Positions 46,176-54,335 of a DNA stretch of 64,000 nt are shown here, one piece after another. Below the pieces are notes generated by a model that made no database searches, was not told the DNA's origin, and saw only the letters and a list, made by a program, of their open reading frames with translations. The position numbers and the translations under genes were made by a program. Location of the stretch: positions 1,268,362 to 1,332,361 of the forward strand of contig NZ_CP017675.1 of assembly GCF_001870225.1 (NCBI RefSeq), in the 5' to 3' direction. Positions within the stretch are counted from its first letter, which is position 1; each line of letters begins with the position of its first letter. This DNA comes from Gloeomargarita lithophora Alchichica-D10. GTDB taxonomy: Bacteria > Cyanobacteriota > Cyanobacteriia > Gloeomargaritales > Gloeomargaritaceae.

Positions 46176-47552
46176 ATGAAAACAATCAACCTTGAGCATC
46201 AAATAGAATTATTCAATACTTTCAAACCATTGAATCTGATTTTTATTAAAACCAGATTTACCTTTATTGACCTTTTTGCTGGCATTGGAGGATTCAGAAT
46301 TCCATTGGAAGAATTAGGAGGAAAATGCCTAGGATATTCAGAAATTGATAGTGCCGCCATCAAGGTGTACCAAAATAATTTTATCCGGTACGCCAATCAA
46401 GATGAGAAGAATTTAGGTGATATTCGACAAATTGGCAAGCTACCTTTTGGTGTTGACCTTATCGTTGGTGGTGTACCTTGTCAATCTTGGTCAGTAGCAG
46501 GTAATCTACAAGGGTTTAATGACCCTAGAGGTCAACTATGGTTTGATGCCATCAGAGTTGTCCAGGAAAATCAACCGAAAGCTTTTATTTTTGAAAATGT
46601 CCGAACTTTAATTAGCCCCGCTCATAAAAGCAGTCTAAACTTATTGATCAAAGAATTTCATGATCTGGGCTATATTGTGCACATAAACTTATTAAACTCC
46701 TATGATTTTGGAGTCCCTCAAAACCGAGAAAGAATGTTCTTAGTTGGGATTAGAAGTGATTTGGATAAATGCCATGAATTTGAATTCCCCTCACCGGTGA
46801 CAAACAAGCCCAAATTAGTTGATGTACTGGAGGATATTAAAAATTATCCACCGATAATTAAATCTAAAATCAAACCAGAAATTTTATTTGGAGATAAAAT
46901 TCCTTATTCCAGAAACAGATTTCAAAAAAATGATGAATTTAACGACTTTTTTATTTTTTGTGATACTAGAGCCGGACATACCACAATTCATTCCTGGGAT
47001 ATTATCAAAACCAGTCAAAGAGAGAAACAAATTTGCTATATCTTACTCAGAAACCGCAGAAAGAAAAAATACGGGAATAGAGATGGTAATCCTCTATTCT
47101 TTCAAGATTTATCAGCATTGATTCCTGAATTACAATTAAAAGAAGTTGAACAATTAATTGCCAAAAATATTTTCCGCTACCTACCAAATATGGGATATGA
47201 GTTTGTGAATTCAAAAAATTCTGCTGGCATCAAAGGAGTTTATCGAGTATTTTTGCCGTCTTGCGATGCTATCCCCACCTTAACTGCTAGTGGAATGAAT
47301 GATTTTATTGCCACTACTCATTTAGATGTTTGCGAAAATCCTGAAACTTATAAAAAGATGTTCATTCAAGAAATTTATCGTAAAAAACTTTATCGCCCAA
47401 TATCTGCTCAAGATGCCAAAAGATTGCAGGGATTTCCAGAATGGTTTCAACCCCATGAATCGGAAAGCACCGCTAAACATCAGTTTGGCAATTCGGTTTC
47501 TCTGCCGGTTATTTATCATTTGTCAAAATCCTTACTGAAAGTAATACTTTGA
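46176..47552 (+). CDS. DNA (cytosine-5) methyltransferase of a type II restriction system
   Basis: 458 residues with all core C5-methylase motifs: I FIDLFAGIGGF (30-40), IV with the catalytic cysteine GGVPCQSWSVAG (Cys102), VI FENV, VIII QNRERMF, and the C-terminal KHQFGNSVSLPV (motif X). The long middle part (about 200-380) is the target-recognition domain. AT-rich, unlike the neighbours, and surrounded by repeats, so likely acquired by transfer. It converges with the putative endonuclease 4 nt away. The recognition site cannot be told from sequence. Confidence 0.93.
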   Translation: MKTINLEHQIELFNTFKPLNLIFIKTRFTFIDLFAGIGGFRIPLEELGGKCLGYSEIDSAAIKVYQNNFIRYANQDEKNLGDIRQIGKLPFGVDLIVGGVPCQSWSVAGNLQGFNDPRGQLWFDAIRVVQENQPKAFIFENVRTLISPAHKSSLNLLIKEFHDLGYIVHINLLNSYDFGVPQNRERMFLVGIRSDLDKCHEFEFPSPVTNKPKLVDVLEDIKNYPPIIKSKIKPEILFGDKIPYSRNRFQKNDEFNDFFIFCDTRAGHTTIHSWDIIKTSQREKQICYILLRNRRKKKYGNRDGNPLFFQDLSALIPELQLKEVEQLIAKNIFRYLPNMGYEFVNSKNSAGIKGVYRVFLPSCDAIPTLTASGMNDFIATTHLDVCENPETYKKMFIQEIYRKKLYRPISAQDAKRLQGFPEWFQPHESESTAKHQFGNSVSLPVIYHLSKSLLKVIL

Positions 47553-47556
47553 AAAA

Positions 47557-48324
47557 CTAAGTTTGCTGACCTTTCAAAAAATCTGATATTTTATTTCTAA
47601 GAAGATCATCGCCAACTTCTTTGAATATCTCAATTAATTCTTCAAATATATCATTTCCTCCTGAAAATTCTTGCCAAAACTTTTCTTGAATCAGCAAATC
47701 TTCTTGATTGTCGCAATCCTTGCTAGTCCATCGTTTATATCGGGCAGGATGATAAGGATTATACGGAAAACCAATACAAGTCCTGATATTGACATGGGGA
47801 TTTTGACTTAATCTCAAGGCGCACCATCTTAAAATTTTTCGTCTGAGTGCTCGAAATTCCTTTAAATTCATTTTGGCACTGGCTATATCAATATAAACTT
47901 CTTCATTGTTTGGCTTGAGGAGAAAAATATCAACTATACCTTCTTTATCTTTTTGGGGTGTTCCTGGTTTGATTTGTTGTCTGATTTGGGCTATTTCTTG
48001 CTTTTTATTGGCAGGATTTTGACTTAAACAAAATTGATTGATGAGGGTTTCTGTATTTTGATCGATATATCCTTGTAAATCGTATTGCGTTAGGACGGTG
48101 TAACCAGCTTCGTTTTCTCCTATTATTTTGACTAATGGCTCATAGATAGATACTCCAAAAGTTGTATAAAAGGAATGTAAAATAGATGCCTGTGCAATTA
48201 CTTGTTTTTCAAATAAAGCATCATAAAATGGTCTGTATTCAGTTTCAGAAGAGTAATTATTCAATTTGTTGATAATGACATCGCTGACTAATTTTTTTAT
48301 TTTTTGCTTGGTTTCTGGTTTCAT
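47557..48324 (-). CDS. putative type II restriction endonuclease partner (TdeIII-like)
   Basis: 255 residues, AT-rich, convergent with the C5 methylase. A PD-(D/E)xK-like core is suggested by VDIFLLKPNNEEVYIDIASAK: Asp132, then Asp146-x-Ala148 and Lys151. The shape recalls TdeIII-family endonucleases, in which I would expect E-x-K-T-A-K at this place, so the usual lysine appears replaced by alanine. Either Lys151 takes over or the enzyme is weak or inactive. Context (adjacent methylase) is the main support for the function. Confidence 0.65.
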   Translation of the reverse strand: MKPETKQKIKKLVSDVIINKLNNYSSETEYRPFYDALFEKQVIAQASILHSFYTTFGVSIYEPLVKIIGENEAGYTVLTQYDLQGYIDQNTETLINQFCLSQNPANKKQEIAQIRQQIKPGTPQKDKEGIVDIFLLKPNNEEVYIDIASAKMNLKEFRALRRKILRWCALRLSQNPHVNIRTCIGFPYNPYHPARYKRWTSKDCDNQEDLLIQEKFWQEFSGGNDIFEELIEIFKEVGDDLLRNKISDFLKGQQT

Positions 48325-48950
48325 AAAATTTTTATTGGCTAGAGAAAGGAACGTACCAACGGGAAATTGAAATGTCGCCAGTGTTGCACTAAGCGTTAGA
48401 TTATGGTCGTGACCCGCCAGAGATATGGATTGGGGGCGTTGCTCATGGCGGGATGAAATTCAAGTTTGTGATTGATCCCATCGCTTGCATGGGTAGGGTT
48501 TTCCCCATTATGCCTTTTGCTGACCATACCCAGATTCAGCAGTGCAATTATTTCTGCCCAAATTGAACGGGATCAAGAGGCTTTAGCCGTAAGTTCAGGC
48601 GGGCAACCCCGACCATTGGCCTTGTTGGATTTGCCAGAACAGGGACTGAAACTTGTATAGTGAATGTCTAACATTATTTTTTGGACATAGACCTAACAAA
48701 AACTGGCACTATAAATATGATTTATAATAATCTCAGACGATTTATGTGAATAGCAAGGCTACATGGCTACGCCACGCAGGCTATCAGAACCAGAGCGGGG
48801 CGATGCCCTGCGACCCTTGATTCTCTAAGCATAAAACCCTTGCTCACAAAATGGCTTCGCCACGCAAGCCATCAGATGAGATTGCCATATCTCTCTGTAG
48901 TTCTGTTTACCAGGTTGATTGCAAACAAGTCATCGGGAAAGAGCGTAGCT
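48325..48950. other. 626 nt region without a convincing gene; repeats and decayed frames
   Basis: A short frame around 48555-48660 (ERDQEALAVSSGGQPRPLAL then LDLPEQGLKLV and a stop) looks like the tail of a lost gene; its upstream part is frameshifted. From 48755 to 48900 lies a degenerate dispersed repeat (copy 12): GGCTACATGGCTACGCCACG, CAGAGCGGGGCGATGCCCTG and a second GGCTTCGCCACGCAAGCC. No RNA gene was recognised. Confidence 0.45.
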
Positions 48951-49403
48951 TCAACGCACCGGTGACATTCCCACAATCAGCAATAAATCCTGACTTTTGC
49001 CACAGGGTTCGGCACTCTCACAGTCATTGACTCGCCCCGGAGCAACGCCAAAATCCACCTCTTGACCGACCCACTGGGGTTCGCACAGGTCAAAACTCGC
49101 CCCCACCGTAAACCGCCCCTCGGTCGTGGTCAGGGTGACATAACACAGCAAATCCCCATTCACCACCTCGTTGACCGTGCCTCGGAATTGGCCGGGCATA
49201 GGGTCTTGGGTCGGGGTTTGCGCTTGGACATTCAGGACAACTAGAACCACCCCCGCCGCCAAAGCAACGAAACTTAATACCTGACTCGCCAATACCGCCA
49301 GATTTTGCCGTTGCGCCAGACGCAGAACCACCACCAGAAGCGATACCCCGATCAAAACGGCTCCCAGAAGCAAATACACCAATGACGAAGTAGCGAACAT
49401 CAT
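48951..49403 (-). CDS. small membrane protein at the end of the Gld-like ABC operon (hypothetical)
   Basis: About 150 residues. Two hydrophobic segments (about 5-30 and 38-60) precede a soluble beta-rich domain with GTVNEVVNGDLLCYVTLTTT and four cysteines (LCYV, DLCEP, NDCESAEPCG). The cysteines may form disulfides in the periplasm. No family recognised. It starts 4 nt after the GldG-like stop and is read with that operon. ATG at 49403 or 49400. Confidence 0.6.
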   Translation of the reverse strand: MMFATSSLVYLLLGAVLIGVSLLVVVLRLAQRQNLAVLASQVLSFVALAAGVVLVVLNVQAQTPTQDPMPGQFRGTVNEVVNGDLLCYVTLTTTEGRFTVGASFDLCEPQWVGQEVDFGVAPGRVNDCESAEPCGKSQDLLLIVGMSPVR

Positions 49404-49407
49404 GGTT

Positions 49408-50907
49408 TTACCGCCTCCGCCACCACACCACCGCCGCCGCCACCAACGCTCCCCCTGGCAGGCCAATCAACGCCAGCAGGGTAATGGTCGTGGCCAAGGG
49501 GGTGGCAATATTCAACCGGCGATTGGTCGGGTCTTTGGAACGAATGGACAGGGGTTGGGACTCATTTTGCGCCAACCAATTCACACTATTCAAAAACACA
49601 TCCCCATTCCGTTGCAGGTTAAACAAGCCATCGGCGGCAAACTCCGAATCCCCAATTACCACCAGGCGACCCTTCCCCACATTCACCGCCACCCCAATCG
49701 GTAACGGCCCTTCCCGGTCGGTTTGCGGGTCAAAAATGGGTTCTTCTTTGGTATTGCTCTCCGCCCAAATCCCCCGCCCGGTCAGGAATAACGGCACCCC
49801 ATTTTTCTCCCCTTCCCCCACCAAATCCACCGCCTGCGCCAGGGGAAACAGGGCGAGACTCTGGCCAAAATCCTGGGTAATGGGGTGCTCCGCATAACGG
49901 GTCGTCACCGCCACCCCCCGCCCCGCCCCCTGGATAATTTCCGTATTGGAGACAACAAACCGCCCGTCCAACTTCACCCCCGCCTGGGCCAGTAACTGGT
50001 TCAACCCCCGGTCATTTTTGGCCGCCTCCAAAGGGTCAAGCAGGAGCAAAACCCCGCCCCCATTTTTGATAAATTGCTCCAACGCCCGGGCCTCCGGAGC
50101 CAACAGCGGTTGTTGCGATCCCGCCACAATCACCACGTTGGTACCTTGGGGAACCTGGCCGGTTTCCGCCAAATTCAGGGGTTGCACGTTAAAATTACGG
50201 GCCTGTAATGCCGCCAGCGCCTGGGAAAAACTGCCCCGCTGCCCCGGCTCCAAAGGTCGCTCCCCGTGCCCCTGCAAAAAGGCCACATTCCCCTGCTTGG
50301 CCTGGGTGAGCCGCACAATCCCATTACTTAAATTGGCTTCCGTGAGTTGATCCCGCAAGCGTTCGCGCCGTTGACCACTTTCTAAGTACACCTCCCCAAA
50401 CCCCTGCACCCCAAAATCCTGCGCCTTGACCGGATTACTGCGGGGGTCAATCACCTCAAAGCTGAATTTATCCCCCGCCACCTTGCGGTAATTTTCCAAA
50501 AGTTGTCGGGTCGGCGGCGTAATCTGCTGGTCAAAAACGATCACCCGCACCGGCTGTTTGAGAGTTTGGACTAATTTTTGGGATTCCGGCGCCAGGGTAA
50601 AACGTTGGTTGGCACTTAGGTCAAACTTGTAGGGATATTGTACCGCCAAAAAATTCACCAACCCCAAAATCACCAAGACCGCCAGGGTACGCAGAACCAC
50701 ATTGCCACCCACCGCCAATGCCCGCTTGTCCCACAGGGGCAGACGAAACAGGGCGTACCCCAACAGTGCCACCCCCGCCCCCAACAGCAGACCGCCCCAG
50801 GGTTGATTTTTCGGCCCCACCAGGGCAATCACCACCCCGGCAGTCACCAGGGCAATCCCCACCCAAGCGGGCCAATGATTACGAAAGACCTTCACCACCC
50901 TATTCAT
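49408..50907 (-). CDS. GldG-like ABC transporter auxiliary protein (DUF4350-type)
   Basis: 499 residues. Three hydrophobic helices open the protein (about 15-35, 37-55, 70-90) and one closes it (470-492). The periplasmic part has the ABC-2-associated domain: RFTLAPESQKLVQTLKQPVRVIVF, then GHGERPL and LLLLDPLEA. These proteins accompany GldA/GldF-type ABC transporters; in Bacteroidetes the set supports gliding, in cyanobacteria the role is unclear (envelope or polysaccharide export are common guesses). It lies 3 nt after the permease gene. Confidence 0.85.
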   Translation of the reverse strand: MNRVVKVFRNHWPAWVGIALVTAGVVIALVGPKNQPWGGLLLGAGVALLGYALFRLPLWDKRALAVGGNVVLRTLAVLVILGLVNFLAVQYPYKFDLSANQRFTLAPESQKLVQTLKQPVRVIVFDQQITPPTRQLLENYRKVAGDKFSFEVIDPRSNPVKAQDFGVQGFGEVYLESGQRRERLRDQLTEANLSNGIVRLTQAKQGNVAFLQGHGERPLEPGQRGSFSQALAALQARNFNVQPLNLAETGQVPQGTNVVIVAGSQQPLLAPEARALEQFIKNGGGVLLLLDPLEAAKNDRGLNQLLAQAGVKLDGRFVVSNTEIIQGAGRGVAVTTRYAEHPITQDFGQSLALFPLAQAVDLVGEGEKNGVPLFLTGRGIWAESNTKEEPIFDPQTDREGPLPIGVAVNVGKGRLVVIGDSEFAADGLFNLQRNGDVFLNSVNWLAQNESQPLSIRSKDPTNRRLNIATPLATTITLLALIGLPGGALVAAAVVWWRRR

Positions 50908-50910
50908 CGC

Positions 50911-51714
50911 TTATGACCTCTGGAAGCGCAATCCATCCACCCACTGTACCGTCAAAAACACCCCCAAAATCCCATAACTGACAAATAAAATCACGTTGGT
51001 CGTGCTGACGGAACCCTGGATCAAACTGGTGTAATTTTGTAGGAGGGATAAATGGCGAAACACCGCCGCCGGTAGGCCACTCAATCGGTCTGCCACCGCC
51101 TGCAAAATCCACAGCAATAAAATCAAGGCAAACGTCCCCACGGCGGCTAAGAGGGTACTCTCGGTCATCGCCGAAATAAACAAACCCAAGGATAAAATCG
51201 CCCCGGCCAATAGCACCAACGCCCCATGTCCCAACAGAATCAGCCCAAAGGAAAACGCCGGTTCCGCCTGCAATAAAGTCAAACTTTCGTAGAACATCAC
51301 CGGCAAAATCAGGGTCACAAAAAAAGTCAATACGCCTAACAATTTACCCACCGCCACCATCGTCGTGGTAATCGGTGAAGTGGCGAGCAATTCCAAGGTG
51401 CCCTGTTGCCGCTCCTGGGTAAATAAATTCATGGACAACAGGGGCAAAATAAACAAAGAAAGGGAACCCAAAACCCCCAGATAATTCTCTAAAATTACCG
51501 CTGGCACATCCACCGGCGGCGCACCCATCCCCGCCTGCCCCTGCAAATCCTGGGCGGCCACATTCGCCTGCACCGCATTGAATAAAATAATGTAAAACAC
51601 CCCCGCCATAAACCAATACACGGCGGCAATGATGTAATTTAAGGAAGTGGCAAAATAGCCCTGCAATTCCTTGCGGTAAATCGCCACAAAATTCGCCCAC
51701 AGTAAACGCATCAC
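50911..51714 (-). CDS. GldF-like ABC-2 permease
   Basis: 267 residues with six hydrophobic helices. The ABC-2 signature LLSMNLFTQERQQGTLELLA is clear. It works with the ATPase just upstream (51751-52728) and the GldG-like protein downstream. Intergenic gaps of 36 and 3 nt support one operon. Confidence 0.88.
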   Translation of the reverse strand: MMRLLWANFVAIYRKELQGYFATSLNYIIAAVYWFMAGVFYIILFNAVQANVAAQDLQGQAGMGAPPVDVPAVILENYLGVLGSLSLFILPLLSMNLFTQERQQGTLELLATSPITTTMVAVGKLLGVLTFFVTLILPVMFYESLTLLQAEPAFSFGLILLGHGALVLLAGAILSLGLFISAMTESTLLAAVGTFALILLLWILQAVADRLSGLPAAVFRHLSLLQNYTSLIQGSVSTTNVILFVSYGILGVFLTVQWVDGLRFQRS

Positions 51715-51750
51715 AGCCCCCAGGAAGTCAGGGTTGATCCTACCATAGCT

Positions 51751-52728
51751 TTAGGAATCTGCTTCAGTTTCCGGGGCAAATGCCTCGTCCTCGGAGGTTA
51801 CTTCCGTGGTGGTCAACTGCAAAAACACATCCTCCAGGGTCGCCCGGCGGCGGTTCATTTCGTAGAGTTTTAAGCCCGCTTGCACCACCAAAGCGGTCAA
51901 TTCTGGCCCCACATCGGTTTCCCCGGCGGTGGTCACGGTCACCACATGATTGTCCCCATCGCTTTGGGTCTGGACGGCATCCACCCCCGGAAATTGCCCC
52001 AACGCGGTTTGTAATGGCTCCAGATTGCCGGTGAGCTTCAGTTCGTACTGGGTGCGGTTGTCCGACTGGCTCACCAGGCGGTCAATGGTATCCGTCGCCA
52101 CCACCTGCCCCTTTTGGATGATCACCACCCGGTTGCAGGTCATGCTCACCTCCGGCAGGATGTGGGTGGAAAGGATAATCGTGTGATCCCCGGCCAGACT
52201 TTTGATCAGATTCCGCACTTCGATAATTTGCTTCGGGTCAAGCCCCACCGTCGGTTCATCCAGGATAATCACCGGCGGGTCATGGACAATCGCCTGGGCA
52301 ATCCCCACCCGTTGACGAAACCCCTTGGAAAGTTTGCGAATTAACTGGTGGCGGCGTTCGCTGAGGCCACAGCGTCCCATCGCCCAATCCACCCGCGGGG
52401 AACGCTCCCCCGCACTTACCCCTTTGATGCTGGCGACAAAATGCAAATACCCCTGCACGGTCATTTCCCGGTACAGGGGCGGGGTTTCCGGGAGATAGCC
52501 AATCCGTTGACGCACCGCCAGGGAATCCTCCAGCACGTCAAAACCGGCAATGGTGGCCGTACCGCCGCTGGGGGGCATATACCCCGTGAGCATCCGCATG
52601 GTGGTGGTTTTTCCCGCTCCGTTGGGGCCGAGAAACCCGAGGATTTCCCCGGCGGCCACCGTGAAATTCAGGTCATTTACCGCCAGGGTAGAGCCGTAAC
52701 GCTTGGTCAGATGCTCAACGGTGATCAT
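51751..52728 (-). CDS. GldA-like ABC transporter ATP-binding protein
   Basis: 325 residues. Walker A is GPNGAGKTT, the signature is LSKGFRQRVGIAQ, Walker B is VIILDEPTVGLD and the H-loop is ILSTHILPE. The C-terminal 90 residues form the DUF4162-like tail typical of ABC-2 ATPases. First gene of a four-gene operon with permease, GldG-like protein and a small membrane protein. Confidence 0.92.
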   Translation of the reverse strand: MITVEHLTKRYGSTLAVNDLNFTVAAGEILGFLGPNGAGKTTTMRMLTGYMPPSGGTATIAGFDVLEDSLAVRQRIGYLPETPPLYREMTVQGYLHFVASIKGVSAGERSPRVDWAMGRCGLSERRHQLIRKLSKGFRQRVGIAQAIVHDPPVIILDEPTVGLDPKQIIEVRNLIKSLAGDHTIILSTHILPEVSMTCNRVVIIQKGQVVATDTIDRLVSQSDNRTQYELKLTGNLEPLQTALGQFPGVDAVQTQSDGDNHVVTVTTAGETDVGPELTALVVQAGLKLYEMNRRRATLEDVFLQLTTTEVTSEDEAFAPETEADS

Positions 52729-52794
52729 AAAGTTATCGTGTCCTGGGAACCGGCTGATTGGCTCTATTATTCCACAGGTTATCTCTCAATATAA

Positions 52795-52945
52795 TAATCC
52801 CACTCGATAGCTTGCGTGGCGTAGCCATTTAGCGAACAGATATTCAAAAGAACCAATTACGGGGGCTACTCCCCTGCGACCGCTTCTCTGATAATTCATA
52901 ATGTAATTACATTTATTTGCACCCGCAAAAAATCCCCTCGCTGAA
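52795..52945. repeat. dispersed hairpin element, copy 13
   Basis: CTCGATAGCTTGCGTGGCGT and AGCCATTTAGC, then AGAACCAATTACGGGGGCTA, CTCCCCTGCGACCGC and TTATTTGCACCCGC near the right side. Same order of parts as copies 4 and 14 but more degenerate. It fills the ~290 nt between the ABC operon and the DUF4926 gene. Confidence 0.6.
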
Positions 52946-53022
52946 ATGCAGAAATTCAGAAGAACTGAGTCCGTCCGCTACAAAACCTTGTTAGACCACT
53001 GCAACTACAATACTTTTGAACA

Positions 53023-53271
53023 TCAATCTGCTTTTGCTAAAGTGCGTACTGTCAAAATTTCATCTGACCGTAGAACTTCTACCGCTGAAATGGGGACAGC
53101 AACTACAGCAAAAGATTCACCGATGGCATTAAAAATTTCTAGCACACAGCCATCTTCACCATTACTGGGATGGATAATAAAGTCAACTAACATCGCAACA
53201 TCTCCAGCTTTTAGTCCTTCTTCTGGCAAGTCGCGAGTTAATGCAACCTCCTGATATAACTCCATCGGCAT
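53023..53271 (-). CDS. DUF4926 domain protein
   Basis: 82 residues starting MPMELYQEVALTRDLPEEGL, with GDVAMLVDF and GCVLEIFNAIGESFAVVAVP, the typical small beta-barrel-like DUF4926. These proteins commonly sit next to DUF6883 partners, as here (9 nt away). Function is unknown; a toxin-antitoxin or immunity-type pair is a frequent suggestion. An alternative start is Met3. Confidence 0.78.
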   Translation of the reverse strand: MPMELYQEVALTRDLPEEGLKAGDVAMLVDFIIHPSNGEDGCVLEIFNAIGESFAVVAVPISAVEVLRSDEILTVRTLAKAD

Positions 53272-53280
53272 CTTAAGCTC

Positions 53281-53613
53281 CTAACGAGGTTTAAGGGTTA
53301 TAAACTGAAATTTGCTGTCAATCTGTCTTCTTAGCCAAATTGTAACAACGGATAAATTCACACCATTGACACCGATCAATTCTCCCTCAACTTGGTAAAA
53401 AGTTCCATACTCATTACTCTTATCTTCAACTGCTCCCGTCACCAGTGCCTGAACCCGAATGGCTGTTTTTAAGTCTTCTGGGTTCTCTTGAGTAAATCCA
53501 GCTTGAGCTAAAAACTTCGACTTATCATTCCGGGCTTTTGGTACCAATAAATAACGAGTAATTTTATCGTCTGGGATGATTAAATCTTCAAGAATCTTTA
53601 CTTCAAAACTCAT
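53281..53613 (-). CDS. DUF6883-like protein paired with DUF4926
   Basis: 110 residues from ATG 53613. Landmarks are DDKITRYLLVPKARNDKSKF, AQAGFTQENPEDLKTAI, YGTFYQVEGEL and the end FQFITLKPR, matching the DUF6883 layout (KxxxYLL, KxxFL, Gf). It is the first gene of the pair. A TTG five codons upstream is possible. The upstream side abuts a dispersed repeat (53651-53812). Confidence 0.7.
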   Translation of the reverse strand: MSFEVKILEDLIIPDDKITRYLLVPKARNDKSKFLAQAGFTQENPEDLKTAIRVQALVTGAVEDKSNEYGTFYQVEGELIGVNGVNLSVVTIWLRRQIDSKFQFITLKPR

Positions 53614-53650
53614 ACTAAGAAGACTCAACCACTGAGTGAGGTCTAACTCT

Positions 53651-53812
53651 AGGACACCTCTATATTATTAGAACCAACCGATAGCCTGCGTGGCGTAGCC
53701 ATAAATCTCATCGCTGGAAGGCAGATATTCTGGAGAATCATACACCGCAGGTGCTTCTGGGGCGGGGGGTGCCCCCCTGCGACCGCTAATTTTCAATTTA
53801 TAGAGGTGCCCC
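53651..53812. repeat. dispersed hairpin element, copy 14 (full length)
   Basis: 162 bp from AGGACACCTCTATATTATTA to TTTATAGAGGTGCCC, with inverted ends. It includes GATAGCCTGCGTGGCGTAGC and the core GGGGCGGGGGGTGCCCCCCT. Its right end touches the truncated hicA reading frame. Confidence 0.8.
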
Positions 53813-53816
53813 CTAG

Positions 53817-53993
53817 CCCGACAAAGCGGCAGTCATAAAATTTATAAGTAAAATTTACAAAAATGCGGCAGGAAAACGAGTAACTGTGCCTTACCATGGC
53901 ACTGAAATTCTGAAACCAAAGACTCTTAAAAGTATTTTCTATGATGCAGGTTTAACGGTTTCAGAATTAATTGAGTTGTTGGGACACTCCTAG
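53817..53993 (+). pseudogene. hicA toxin remnant, N-terminus lost
   Basis: The frame reads DKAAVIKFISKIYKNAAGKR, VTVPYHGTEILKPKTLKSIF, then YDAGLTVSELIELLGHS and a stop. The VPxHG..ELKPGTLxxIxxDAGLTxxE pattern is the C-terminal two-thirds of HicA. The N-terminal part with the catalytic G-S-H is missing and there is no start codon. The remnant begins 4 nt after the end of repeat copy 14, and no hicB follows. Confidence 0.7.
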
Positions 53994-54335
53994 ATAGGAA
54001 GCCAACTTGGCCGGTGTGCCCTTTGCATCCAAGGGTATTAGGCGTAAGGGCACCCCCCGGCGTTATCCTGCCTATCCCGGTCACCCCGCCAGGCAAAAAG
54101 CTTCTGGCTGGGATCGGATTAATTTTTTGTAACCTGGAGGGTTCCGAGCTACACTAAATGCTATGCGAATTTGCAAATCTTCCCAATTACTTAATGAAAT
54201 GTCTATCAGTTCTTAAACCCTTGTTAATATGATGTTAATCTGGTCAAGCTCGGTGGCTTCAGATTAGCGTTGCGCTTGTGATCGGTACGGTTCACTCGTT
54301 TTGGCTCCCAATGGAACCTAGCAGGATAGGCAACG
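53994..54335. other. 342 nt intergenic region upstream of the histidine kinase
   Basis: AAGGGCACCCCCCGGCGTTA near 54048 is a possible decayed piece of the repeat core. The rest is AT-richer (TTAATATGATGTTAATCTGG near 54212-54241) and likely holds the kinase promoter. No gene or RNA recognised. Confidence 0.35.

Noticed and set aside
45962..46195. Plus-strand 77-codon frame before the C5 methylase
   Set aside because: It lies inside nested MITE copies and its sequence is translated repeat core.
48472..48660. 62-codon frame between the restriction genes and the Gld-like operon
   Set aside because: Only its last third looks protein-like and the first part is in a different frame; treated as a decayed remnant, not a gene.
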